A stretch of DNA of 14,461 nt, taken from the NCBI GenBank assembly GCA_004375885.1, contig SOJG01000070.1, positions 1 to 14,461 on the forward strand. Direction: 5' to 3'. This document shows, piece after piece, positions 1 to 6,798 of the stretch. This stretch comes from Dehalococcoidia bacterium. Its GTDB lineage: Bacteria > Chloroflexota > Dehalococcoidia > GIF9 > AB-539-J10. The notes under the pieces are model-generated. The model did no database searches. It worked only from the letters and a program-made list of their open reading frames with translations, and was not told the origin of the DNA. Every line of letters starts with the position of its first letter. Position 1 is the first letter of the stretch. The position numbers and the translations under genes were made by a program.

Positions 1-120
1 ATGACGCAGGGGAAAACATTAGAAGAACTTGAAGAGAATATGAAAGATGCCTATGTACTGATGACAATGGAAGACGTGCCGGATGAGCATCTGGTTAAAG
101 AACTTAAGTTATCAGTATGA
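1..120 (+). CDS. hicB: HicB-family antitoxin, C-terminal part (5' end outside window)
   Basis: Reading frame 1 is open from the first base to a TGA at 118-120 and gives 39 residues. The segment TQGKTLEELEENMKDAY matches the usual 'TQG-TLEEA-EN-KEAI' block in the middle of HicB antitoxins, after the first strands of the RNase H-like fold. The Met at position 1 is probably internal, because about 25-30 N-terminal residues are missing. HicB proteins bind and neutralise HicA and often repress their own operon. Here hicB precedes hicA, and the genes overlap by 4 bases (ATGA at 117-120), which implies translational coupling. The identification relies on both this short block and the clear HicA next to it. 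Confidence 0.72.
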   Translation: MTQGKTLEELEENMKDAYVLMTMEDVPDEHLVKELKLSV

Positions 121-290
121 GAAGGAAGGACCTCATCAAGAGGCTATCTAACGCAGGGTGCGTTCTTGCGAGACATGGGCCCCGCCACGACCTATACAAG
201 AATCCTGCCACAGGTAAGAAACAGCCCGTTCCGAGGCATAACGAAATAGATGAACATCTTGCCCGGCACATCTTGAAAGAACTGACATAA
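117..290 (+). CDS. hicA: HicA-family mRNA interferase toxin
   Basis: This complete 57-residue frame starts at ATG 117, overlapping the hicB stop, and ends with TAA at 288-290. The protein begins MRRKDLIKRLSNAGC, has the catalytic-loop region RHGPRHDLYKNP with His24 where HicA toxins carry their essential histidine, and continues with the highly typical KKQPVPRHNEIDEHLARHIL. HicA folds as a small double-stranded RNA-binding-like domain and cleaves mRNA independently of ribosomes until bound by HicB. The length is normal for the family (about 55-65 residues), and no disruption is visible, so the toxin should be active. No promoter can be seen because the operon starts outside the window. Confidence 0.9.
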   Translation: MRRKDLIKRLSNAGCVLARHGPRHDLYKNPATGKKQPVPRHNEIDEHLARHILKELT

Positions 291-302
291 TAACTCATTC
301 CG

Positions 303-324
303 GCGGACGGCTGACAGCCACCGC
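303..324 (+). terminator. Hairpin after hicA, weak terminator candidate
   Basis: GCGG (303-306) and GGCT (309-312) pair with AGCC (316-319) and CCGC (321-324), with a small AC/A internal loop and a GAC apical loop. It lies 12 bases after the hicA stop. A run of five T appears only at 342-346, so it is not a textbook intrinsic terminator. It may only mark the 3' end of the hicBA transcript. Confidence 0.3.
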
Positions 325-366
325 TGAGTCTGGCATTAAGCTTTTTCGTATATTCGGAGGCCGAGC

Positions 367-831
367 ATGGATGACTTACTGCAGTTAGGAAAAGAGGCTC
401 TGGCATCTCAACCCTTCAGTGTACTTGTTGGTGCGGAACTGACGGGCTACTCGCCGGGGTGGGCCGAACTCACCGTTGCCATCACTCCTCAACTTAAACA
501 GCAGCATGGCTTTGTGCACGGAGGTGTTGTCAGCTACGCGGCAGATAACGCCCTTACGTTCGTGGGCGGAAGTGTTCTTGGTCCGGCGGTTGTGACGTCG
601 GAGTACAAGATCAACTATTTAAGGCCGGCTAGTGGGATGGCCCTGATTGCCAGAGCAACAGTCATCTATTCGAGCAAGACTCAGGCTGTCTGCCGTTGTG
701 ATGTCTTCATGGTCGATGAGAGCAAGGAGACCCTATGTGCCGTGGCCCAGGGCACAATTGCCAGGATTGGCCGGTCTACGGAGGGTCAAGGCCAGGAAGC
801 AGCTACGGCGGAGCGCCTTGCGCGGGGCTGA
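367..831 (+). CDS. PaaI-family hotdog-fold thioesterase
   Basis: The 154-residue protein is a single hotdog domain. The segment QQHGFVHGGVVSYAADNA (residues 45-62) contains the HGG signature of the PaaI/YbdB-type acyl-CoA thioesterases, with Asp60 on the helix where the catalytic acid usually sits. SEYKINYLRPA and the following strands fit the rest of the fold. Such enzymes hydrolyse aryl- or acyl-CoA thioesters, and the substrate cannot be told from sequence. The ATG start has GGAGG at 356-360, 6 bases upstream. The last 20 or so residues (after the strand ending TIARIG) are low-complexity and rich in Gly, Ala and Glu, unlike the conserved core, and are probably a dispensable tail. It lies between hicA and the aspS promoter and is probably transcribed separately. 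Confidence 0.85.
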   Translation: MDDLLQLGKEALASQPFSVLVGAELTGYSPGWAELTVAITPQLKQQHGFVHGGVVSYAADNALTFVGGSVLGPAVVTSEYKINYLRPASGMALIARATVIYSSKTQAVCRCDVFMVDESKETLCAVAQGTIARIGRSTEGQGQEAATAERLARG

Positions 832-968
832 GGCGCGTCGCCCGACGAGCTCTACCCCGATTGAGTGCAGCACTTGCTGGGCCCCCGGGGTTTCCGGAGA
901 AACATGGGTCTTGTGCGTGAGCTAGTTGGGCAACTGCGTTCTTGCCTGGCCTGCCCATATGTGCTCGA

Positions 969-997
969 TTGAAGGCAGGGCCTGTATCGGCTATAAT
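969..997 (+). promoter_or_regulatory. Sigma70-type promoter of the aspS-tig-clpP operon
   Basis: TTGAAG (969-974) and a perfect TATAAT (992-997) are separated by 17 bases. Transcription should start near 1004, leaving a leader of only about 20 bases with AAGGAG at 1011-1016. This excludes a T-box or other long leader for aspS. It also excludes the in-frame TTG at 997, which overlaps the -10 element, as the start codon. Confidence 0.8.
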
Positions 998-1023
998 TGA
1001 CACTTCAGGAAAGGAGAACATCC

Positions 1024-2817
1024 TTGCTCAAGAGCCATAGTTGCGGGGAATTGCGGGAGAATCATGCCGGACAAAGGGTAACTCTGGCCGGCTGGGTGCA
1101 CCGACGTCGTGACCACGGCGGAAAGGTATTCATTGACCTGCGTGACCGGGAAGGCCTGGTGCAGGTAGTGTTCAATCCCCAGATATCCCAGGAGGCATAT
1201 CAGGTAGCGGGTTCGCTCCGCGGTGAATATGTGATTCAGGTTAGGGGAGAAGTCGTTCCCCGGCCCAAAGGGACGGAGAATCCCCAATTGGCTACCGGAG
1301 CGATTGAAGTCATAGCTGAGGATGCTCTCATCCTCAATCCGTCGAAGACCCCGCCATTCTATATAAGCGACGATGAGGAAGTTGAAGAATCGCTTTGCCT
1401 GAAGAATCGCTACCTGTACCTGCGAAGACCGAGGATGAAGGATAATCTCATTGTACGCTACAGGGCGACAAAGTTCATTCGTGATTTCCTGGACGGTAGA
1501 GGCTTTGTTGAGATTGAGACACCTATACTGATCAAGAGCACACCAGAAGGGGCCCGCGACTATCTTGTGCCCAGCCGTATCAGTCCGGGCAGGTTTTACG
1601 CCCTTCCTCAGTCTCCGCAGCAGCTCAAGCAGATCCTCATGGTGGCCGGGTTTGAGAAGTACTTCCAGATAGCCCGCTGCTTCAGGGATGAGGACCTTCG
1701 GGCAGACCGCCAGCCTGAATTCACTCAGCTTGACCTGGAAATGAGTTTCATCGACGCGAAGGACATATTACAGCTGATTGAGGAGCTTTTTACCTCGCTC
1801 GTGGAGACTGTCAGACCTGAGATGCGCTTGCTGAAGCCCTTTTCCTGTCTCTCCTATAAAGAAGTGGTGGAGAAATATGGCACAGACAAGCCGGATATCA
1901 GGTTTGGCCTGGAGCTCAGAGATATATCTGATATAGCTGCCAGCACCGACTTCCAGGTTTTCCGCTCGGCTATTGACCACGGTGGCAAGGTGAAGGCAAT
2001 ATGCGTTCCCGGCTGTGGTCATTACACCCGCCACCAAATTGATGAGCTGATTAATCTGGCAAAAGGCTTGGGTGCGCGGGGACTTACAACCGTGGCTTTC
2101 ACAGGTCAGACAACAGGCACGGGTGAGGTGAAATCGGCGGCCGCTAAATACCTGACCCCAGACCAATTGGGGCAAATGGCCAGCAGATTGGAGGCAAAGC
2201 CCGGCGACCTGTTGCTTGTCGTGGCTGACAAATCGGAGGTAGTTAACAAAACGCTTGACGGGTTGCGCAATGAGATGGCAGGGAGGCTCAATCTGGCTGA
2301 TGGCAAGCTCCTGGCTTTCACATTCGTAGTCGATTTTCCTCTGCTGGAGTGGAATGAGGCCACGAATCATTGGGAAACCATGCACCATCCATTTACTGCT
2401 CCTCGAGAGGAAGATATGCTGCTTCTTGATACAGAGCCCGGCGAAGTCCACGGTCAGCACTACGATGTAGTCTGCAATGGCTGCGAACTGGGCAGCGGCA
2501 GTATCAGAGTCCACAATCGTGAGCTTCAAGAGAGGATTTTCAGCCTCCTTGGTTACGGCAAAGAAGAAGCGGACAGCCGATTTGGAGGTCTCCTGGAGGC
2601 ACTGGAGTACGGAGCACCACCCCACGGCGGCATTGCCATAGGACTAGACCGCCTGGTGATGCTGCTGGTCGGAGAGCGAAGCATAAGGGAGGTCATTGCC
2701 TTCCCCAAGAACCAGAACGGCGTTGATATGATGCTAGATAGCCCCTCCTACGTTGACAAAAGCCAGCTTGACGAGCTAAACCTCAAGCTGAAGCACGAGG
2801 TTCTTCACTCACAATGA
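1024..2817 (+). CDS. aspS: Aspartyl-tRNA synthetase, probably non-discriminating type
   Basis: This class IIb synthetase (597 residues) has the normal bacterial AspRS length. It has an N-terminal OB-fold anticodon-binding domain (about 1-105), a catalytic core with motif 2 around ARCFRDEDLRADRQPEFTQLD, the bacterial GAD insertion domain in the middle, and motif 3 at GIAIGLDRLVML. It attaches aspartate to tRNA in the cytoplasm. The start chosen is TTG 1024: AAGGAG lies 7 bases upstream, the protein then begins MLKSHSCGEL like its relatives, and the promoter rules out the longer frame from 997. His31 in GWVHRRRDHGG and the Gly of the RPKG loop match the pattern of non-discriminating AspRSs, which also charge tRNA-Asn for the GatCAB amidotransferase. 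That specificity is inferred. It is first in an operon, with tig 13 bases downstream. Confidence 0.97.
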   Translation: MLKSHSCGELRENHAGQRVTLAGWVHRRRDHGGKVFIDLRDREGLVQVVFNPQISQEAYQVAGSLRGEYVIQVRGEVVPRPKGTENPQLATGAIEVIAEDALILNPSKTPPFYISDDEEVEESLCLKNRYLYLRRPRMKDNLIVRYRATKFIRDFLDGRGFVEIETPILIKSTPEGARDYLVPSRISPGRFYALPQSPQQLKQILMVAGFEKYFQIARCFRDEDLRADRQPEFTQLDLEMSFIDAKDILQLIEELFTSLVETVRPEMRLLKPFSCLSYKEVVEKYGTDKPDIRFGLELRDISDIAASTDFQVFRSAIDHGGKVKAICVPGCGHYTRHQIDELINLAKGLGARGLTTVAFTGQTTGTGEVKSAAAKYLTPDQLGQMASRLEAKPGDLLLVVADKSEVVNKTLDGLRNEMAGRLNLADGKLLAFTFVVDFPLLEWNEATNHWETMHHPFTAPREEDMLLLDTEPGEVHGQHYDVVCNGCELGSGSIRVHNRELQERIFSLLGYGKEEADSRFGGLLEALEYGAPPHGGIAIGLDRLVMLLVGERSIREVIAFPKNQNGVDMMLDSPSYVDKSQLDELNLKLKHEVLHSQ

Positions 2818-2830
2818 CCAGGGATGAGAG

Positions 2831-4123
2831 ATGAAAGCAAGCACAGAGAACTCCGGGAATTGCCAGGCAGTCCTGACTGTCGAGGCCGAAGCCAGCGAGT
2901 TGGATAGGTCACTGGATGAGGCCTACGATCACCTTGTGAATAAGGTGTCCATACCGGGTTTCCGCAAGGGGAAAGCACCGCGTGCCGTTCTGGTGCAGCA
3001 CATAGGAAGGACGAACTTGCTGGAGGAGGCATTGGAACATCTCATACCGCAGCTCTACAAAGAGGCGATCGAGTCTCAAGGACTGGAACCCATTGACAGA
3101 CCCGAAATCGAGATCATTCAAACTGAGCCTTTGGTCTTCAAGGCCATGATATCCCTCAAACCCGAGGTCAAGCTTGGCGATTACCATAGCATAAGGCTGG
3201 AGCCGGAGCCTGTGCCGGAGATCGCCAGCGAAGAAATCACTGCTGCCGTGGAGCAGCTCCGTGAAAGACAGGGAACATGGGTGCCTGTGGACCGCTCCGT
3301 TGAGACGGGCGACTTAATTACCCTGGACATCGAAGCCAGTGTAGAAGGGAAGCGCTGGTTAGATCGCAAGGGCGTAATATATGAGGTGGATGGGGATTCG
3401 CGCTCACCGGTGCCCGGGTTTGCCTCTCATTTGCAGGGCATTGAGAAAAACACGGAAAAGACTTTCACCCTGACTATTCCACATGATTATCCTGTTGGCG
3501 AAATGCGTGGCAAAGAAGGCGCTTTCAGAGTGACTGTTACCGAGATAAAGGAGAAACAGTTGCCTGAGCTTGATGACGAGTTGGCCCGGAGTATCGGCCA
3601 TGATGACCTGGATGGCATGAGGCAGAAGGTGGCCGCTGATTTAAGAACCAGGGCTGAAGCCAGTAATCGTTCGGAGCTGAGGCAGAAGGCGCTTGATGCT
3701 CTAGTGGAGATCAGCGAGGTGAACTACCCTCCCGTTCTGGAGGATGGGGAGATCGTCGGGCTTCTCAGGAATGAGGCACAACGCTTGGGCTTTACAGAGG
3801 TGGCGGATTACGTGAGGAGGACCGGTAAGACAGAAGAAGAACTGAGAGAAGCACTGCGGCCTATAGCCAGGAAGCGGCTTACTCAGGGTCTTGTCCTGGG
3901 CAAGTTGGCTGAAGGTGAGGGGATTGAAATCAGCTCTTCAGAGGTAGATAATAGGGTAGATGAGATTGCAGATGAGGCTGAGGACAAGGAAAAGGCAAGG
4001 CAGTTCTTTTCACTGCCTCAGATTAGGGAATCCATTGAGCAATCCCTCCATACTCAAAGGACGATGGATCGACTGTTGGAGATAGCTGTTGCTAATGCCG
4101 ATGATACGAAAAAGGGGGAATGA
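2831..4123 (+). CDS. tig: Trigger factor, ribosome-associated chaperone
   Basis: The 430-residue protein has the three trigger-factor domains. The N-terminal ribosome-binding domain carries the signature GFRKGKAP at residues 43-50, which docks on ribosomal protein L23. An FKBP-like prolyl isomerase domain lies at about 150-245. It includes the run TGDLITLDIEA and a later PGFASHLQGI. A helical, strongly charged C-terminal substrate-binding domain completes it. Trigger factor shields nascent chains at the exit tunnel. The ATG at 2831 follows the aspS stop by 13 bases, with a purine-rich AGGGATGAGAG before it. The gene overlaps clpP by 4 bases at its end, so synthesis of the chaperone and the protease subunit is probably coupled. 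The tig-clpP pairing is common in bacteria. Here no clpX follows. Confidence 0.97.
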   Translation: MKASTENSGNCQAVLTVEAEASELDRSLDEAYDHLVNKVSIPGFRKGKAPRAVLVQHIGRTNLLEEALEHLIPQLYKEAIESQGLEPIDRPEIEIIQTEPLVFKAMISLKPEVKLGDYHSIRLEPEPVPEIASEEITAAVEQLRERQGTWVPVDRSVETGDLITLDIEASVEGKRWLDRKGVIYEVDGDSRSPVPGFASHLQGIEKNTEKTFTLTIPHDYPVGEMRGKEGAFRVTVTEIKEKQLPELDDELARSIGHDDLDGMRQKVAADLRTRAEASNRSELRQKALDALVEISEVNYPPVLEDGEIVGLLRNEAQRLGFTEVADYVRRTGKTEEELREALRPIARKRLTQGLVLGKLAEGEGIEISSSEVDNRVDEIADEAEDKEKARQFFSLPQIRESIEQSLHTQRTMDRLLEIAVANADDTKKGE

Positions 4124-4728
4124 TGGAAACTACATCTCAAGTTATAATCCCTACAGTGACCGAGACCAGTGCTCGGGGCGAACGTATTTTTGACATATAT
4201 TCTCTCCTGCTCAGAGAGCGAATCGTTTTTCTGGGCACGCCGATCAACGACCAGATAGCCAATCTTATCCTTGCTCAGCTCCTCTACTTAGAGAGAGAAG
4301 ACCCGGAAAAGGATATAAACCTTTATATTCATTGCCCTGGTGGCGTTATCAGCGCTGGCTTAGCCATTTACGACACTATGCAGATTCTTCGCTGTCCTAT
4401 ATCCACCATTTGTGTTGGCCTGGCAGCCAGCATGGGTACCCTGCTTCTCTGCGCCGGGACCAAAGGCAAGAGGTACGCTTTGCCCAGTTCGACTATACAC
4501 CTGCATCAGGCAGTGGGTGGCGCTCAGGGGCAGGCGGCGGATGTTGAAATCGCTGCCAGAGAAATCATGAGGATGCAGGAAATGATACGTAACATCATAG
4601 CTAAGCACACAGGTCAGTCGGTAGAGAAGATCGCCCACGACACCGACAGAGACTTCTATCTTAGCGCTGAACAAGGAGTGGAGTACGGCATTATAGACGA
4701 GATACTCAGCAAGCCAGCCAAGAAGTAG
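4120..4728 (+). CDS. clpP: ATP-dependent Clp protease proteolytic subunit
   Basis: This S14-family serine peptidase of 202 residues forms the barrel chamber that works with a ClpX or ClpA/C unfoldase. The catalytic triad is intact: Ser104 in GLAASMG, His129 in IHLHQAVGG and Asp178 in DTDRDFYLSA. The oxyanion-region segment reads IHCPGGVISAG where many ClpPs have INSPGGSVTAG. The Ala after His-Gln is also less usual than Pro. Two ATGs compete. ATG 4120 overlaps the tig stop as ATGA, while ATG 4123 sits better behind the GGGGG at 4114-4118. The two starts differ by one Met. The gene is third in aspS-tig-clpP. It is immediately followed by a hairpin, and the unfoldase must be encoded elsewhere. 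Confidence 0.97.
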   Translation: MMETTSQVIIPTVTETSARGERIFDIYSLLLRERIVFLGTPINDQIANLILAQLLYLEREDPEKDINLYIHCPGGVISAGLAIYDTMQILRCPISTICVGLAASMGTLLLCAGTKGKRYALPSSTIHLHQAVGGAQGQAADVEIAAREIMRMQEMIRNIIAKHTGQSVEKIAHDTDRDFYLSAEQGVEYGIIDEILSKPAKK

Positions 4729-4741
4729 CATGACAGCTTGA

Positions 4742-4762
4742 CCTTTCCCTGCCAGGGAGAGG
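4742..4762 (+). terminator. Stem-loop just after clpP
   Basis: CCTTTCCC (4742-4749) pairs with GGGAGAGG (4755-4762) over 8 bp, including one G-U pair, around the loop TGCCA. It starts 13 bases after the clpP stop. No T-run follows, so it may stabilise the 3' end of the operon mRNA or attenuate expression of the small gene at 4803 rather than terminate fully. Confidence 0.4.
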
Positions 4763-4802
4763 AATGTAACGAGGCCATGGCTTCACTGCTCTGACGGGTG
4801 AG

Positions 4803-4961
4803 ATGATAACAGCCTTGATGGAGCCAAGTACTGCGACTTATATTGCTGGAGAAGCATTGGGCGGGTTGGGCAGAGCGGGCTTAGTCACTATCATCGTTAT
4901 TTCGGTGATCGCTATTGTTACTTTCGTGTGGATCTTTCGCGAGACCGGAAGACGGGAGTGA
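4803..4961 (+). CDS. Small single-span membrane protein (52 aa), unknown function
   Basis: An ATG at 4803 opens 52 codons ending with TGA at 4959-4961. The N-terminal half is Ala/Gly-rich and nearly neutral. Residues 27-45 (LVTIIVISVIAIVTFVWIF) form one strong transmembrane helix, followed by the charged tail RETGRRE. This charge pattern predicts the C-terminus in the cytoplasm. GGGTGAG directly before the ATG is a weak ribosome site that sits too close, and a second ATG at 4818 is possible. An in-frame stop at 4767 limits the start on the upstream side. It lies 74 bases after clpP and ends 6 bases before the convergent HAD gene. I recognise no family. A real gene is plausible because the hydrophobic block and charged tail are coherent, but the evidence is modest. 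Confidence 0.5.
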   Translation: MITALMEPSTATYIAGEALGGLGRAGLVTIIVISVIAIVTFVWIFRETGRRE

Positions 4962-4967
4962 GGCATA

Positions 4968-5957
4968 CTAGCCCAGCTTGGCAGACTCCTCTCTAACCAG
5001 ATGTCGAATCCTCTTATGGATTTCCAGCGGAATCGTTATGTCTTTCTCTTCGGCTAGCCAGTGAAAATGCCCTCTGTTGCTGTTCTCCCCCGGTTTCTCC
5101 CTCTCCCTGACCTTCCTTTCAACAGCCCGGCGGCCACCTTTCTCCCAGGCTTCGAGAGCTATCCACAAGTCATCTAATCTAACGGACGCCAAACTCATGG
5201 TGGCATACTTGAGGGCGTATTCATTAGCGTTGAAAGCGATGGCCAGGCCGCCTGCCTTGTTCACAGAACGGAGCATTTCGGAGTCTGTGATGCTATCGCC
5301 TACCACCGTCCAACGAGAAAGCGGTTTCCCCAGCCTGGTGCTGAAGTTCTGCAAAGCCTCTACCTTGCGTCTCCCCCCCACCGGTCTGACCTGGTTGATG
5401 ATTCTTCCCGAGGGTGTTTCAGGCAGTTTCTGCCAGTATAAATGGTCCAGATGTTCCCTTATCCTGGCATCGTCAACGAAGGGACTGAGATTCGCAATGG
5501 CGTCTTCTGCCTGCTTCAGCAAGGCGAGTCCGTCCCGGCTCAACAGTTGGCGAATCTGCGTCAGCGGAAAGGCAGTGCAAGCTACATTCTCACCGGGTAT
5601 GTTCAGTCTCTGTGTGACGGCGCAGGCATATTGCTCGTAGCTGGTGGTGATACAGAATATGTGCCAGCCTTGAGACTTGAGTTTTGGTATGAGTGCAGCC
5701 GCGCCTGGCGTCAACCGGGCTCCGTGCCCCATGGCAGCGATCTGCTCCTCTTCTACTTGGTGATAGGCCAGGAAAGGAGCGATGAGAGCAAGCGTGTCTC
5801 CCGGCTCATAGTCAGGCCGGCCTTCTAAAGCCAGCAAATCGTCGTAGCGGCTGATGACCTCGAAGATCCTGTCGCCCCGGGGGAATAGCTTCATCAGTTC
5901 ATAGGCATTGTCTTGAGGGGTTAGAGGGCCCTCCAGATCGAAGCAAATCAGGTTCAT
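4968..5957 (-). CDS. HAD-superfamily phosphatase-like protein (EhaR-like)
   Basis: The 329-residue protein carries all HAD motifs. Motif I is FDLEGPLT with nucleophile Asp7, but has Glu9 where phosphatases usually have the second Asp. Motif II Thr lies in CITTS (104-105), Lys198 in GGRRK is motif III, and GDSITD (Asp221, Asp225) is motif IV. The opening FDLEGPLTPQDNAYE resembles, from memory, the HAD-like proteins annotated in methanogens as EhaR. The substrate is unknown. The stretch at about 40-190 is a large, mostly helical cap region, and the C-terminus is a highly charged extension of about 60 residues. The ATG at 5957 overlaps the stop of the upstream formyltransferase-like gene as ATGA, so the two are translationally coupled. 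The gene ends 6 bases from a convergent small gene. Confidence 0.8.
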   Translation of the reverse strand: MNLICFDLEGPLTPQDNAYELMKLFPRGDRIFEVISRYDDLLALEGRPDYEPGDTLALIAPFLAYHQVEEEQIAAMGHGARLTPGAAALIPKLKSQGWHIFCITTSYEQYACAVTQRLNIPGENVACTAFPLTQIRQLLSRDGLALLKQAEDAIANLSPFVDDARIREHLDHLYWQKLPETPSGRIINQVRPVGGRRKVEALQNFSTRLGKPLSRWTVVGDSITDSEMLRSVNKAGGLAIAFNANEYALKYATMSLASVRLDDLWIALEAWEKGGRRAVERKVREREKPGENSNRGHFHWLAEEKDITIPLEIHKRIRHLVREESAKLG

Positions 5958-6712
5958 CTCAGGCTTTTCTTCACCTCTTCATCTACCCTATCGCTAAGGT
6001 CATAGCCGCTGATTACATTTCCCCGGGCATCAACTACTCTCCCGTCCTTTATACCTACGTCGCCCCGGCTTACAGCTTGTAGCGTCAGAATGATAAGAGG
6101 GAACTCTCTGGCCAGCTCGTGTTGGCGGATCAGCCGGAACAGCATGTCTCTGTCATCCCTTCGCCAGTATTCAGCGAAGGGCTCACCTGTAATAGAGAAG
6201 AGGCAGTAGCTGACTACCGGGCCTCTATCCAGCTCAGGCGTCGCCAGGTGCATCATTGCCCCGGCTGTCTCGGCTCTATCCTGGACCAGAGCCCAAATCA
6301 CCTCCTGCCAGCTACCAGTAGGTCCGCCGGGAGGCGCAGGATGAAGGTTGATCATGTCATATTTCCGGCATAGCTCTTTGTCCACGATGAGCATATAGCC
6401 AGCAAGAACAATTAGGTCGGGAGCAAACGATTCAATCTGCTTGTTTACCTCTCTTCCGTACTTGACACGCCAGTCGCTTTCTCCCACCGCGCTCCTGAAC
6501 TTGTTGTGTGATAAGTAGACCAGGGGAATGCTGTAGCTCTGAACAAGCTCAAAGAATAGATCGCTCTCGTTCGCCTCGCCGGGTTCTCGATTGCTAAAAA
6601 CGAAGCTGATTTCTCCACTAATATCGCCGCTGCGGCTGCTGTCCTGGACGGCCTGCAAGAGCTGTCGGGCAGCTTCGTCTCTTCCTGTGGAAAACCAACC
6701 AATGTTTAGCAA
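5954..6712 (-). CDS. PurN-like formyltransferase-family protein
   Basis: The 252-residue protein has the formyltransferase Rossmann fold: MLNIGWFSTGRDEAA at the start, APDLIVLAGYMLIV before the active site, INLHPAPPGG with Asn122 and His124, and PELDRGPVVSY with Asp162. These match the Asn-His-Asp triad of GAR transformylase (PurN) and methionyl-tRNA formyltransferase. Compared with PurN it has a Gly-rich GGPTGSW segment after the histidine and a C-terminal extension of about 50 residues. The start is TTG 6712, because an in-frame stop lies shortly upstream. The ribosome site (AGGCAGG) is weak. The gene is coupled to the following HAD phosphatase gene. A role in one-carbon or formyl-group metabolism is inferred. 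The true purN may be elsewhere, since the protein is divergent. Confidence 0.78.
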   Translation of the reverse strand: MLNIGWFSTGRDEAARQLLQAVQDSSRSGDISGEISFVFSNREPGEANESDLFFELVQSYSIPLVYLSHNKFRSAVGESDWRVKYGREVNKQIESFAPDLIVLAGYMLIVDKELCRKYDMINLHPAPPGGPTGSWQEVIWALVQDRAETAGAMMHLATPELDRGPVVSYCLFSITGEPFAEYWRRDDRDMLFRLIRQHELAREFPLIILTLQAVSRGDVGIKDGRVVDARGNVISGYDLSDRVDEEVKKSLR

Positions 6713-6738
6713 GAGCCTGCCTTACCTTGCACATCTGT

Positions 6739-6792
6739 GGTCATTCTGGGCCCTTCGCTTTTTGTCATTGCCAGCGGAGCGAAGCAATCTCC
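6739..6792. repeat. REP-like interspersed repeat fragments
   Basis: GTCATTGCCAGCGGAGCGAAGCAATCTCC-type sequence fills 6764-6792, with ATTGC (6767-6771) and GCAAT (6784-6788) as inverted arms. From memory it resembles a short palindromic repeat scattered between genes in many bacterial genomes. Directly before it, GGTCATTCTGGGC (6739-6751) differs by one base from 7500-7512 in the PHP leader. It occupies most of the 86-base gap between the PHP and formyltransferase-like genes. Confidence 0.6.
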
Positions 6793-6798
6793 TATCGC

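Noticed and set aside
104..406. 100-codon minus-strand frame over hicA
   Set aside because: It is antisense to the clear HicA coding sequence and the thioesterase start, and it has no family features.
783..830. SRP RNA-like stretch GGTCAAGGCCAGGAAGCAGC
   Set aside because: It recalls the apical part of bacterial SRP RNA (GGTCAGG...GGAAGCAGCC), but the bases do not form the required stem around a GGAA tetraloop. It also lies in the coding frame of the thioesterase tail.
832..968. Possible RNA gene in the GC-rich gap before aspS
   Set aside because: I see palindromes such as CCCCGGGG, but no tRNA T-loop, no tmRNA or 6S-like layout and no terminator. Nothing there can be supported as a gene.
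1768..2625. 285-codon frame on the minus strand inside aspS
   Set aside because: It is antisense to the conserved catalytic and insertion domains of AspRS. The translation shows no recognisable family and many Cys, Leu and His clusters typical of shadow frames.
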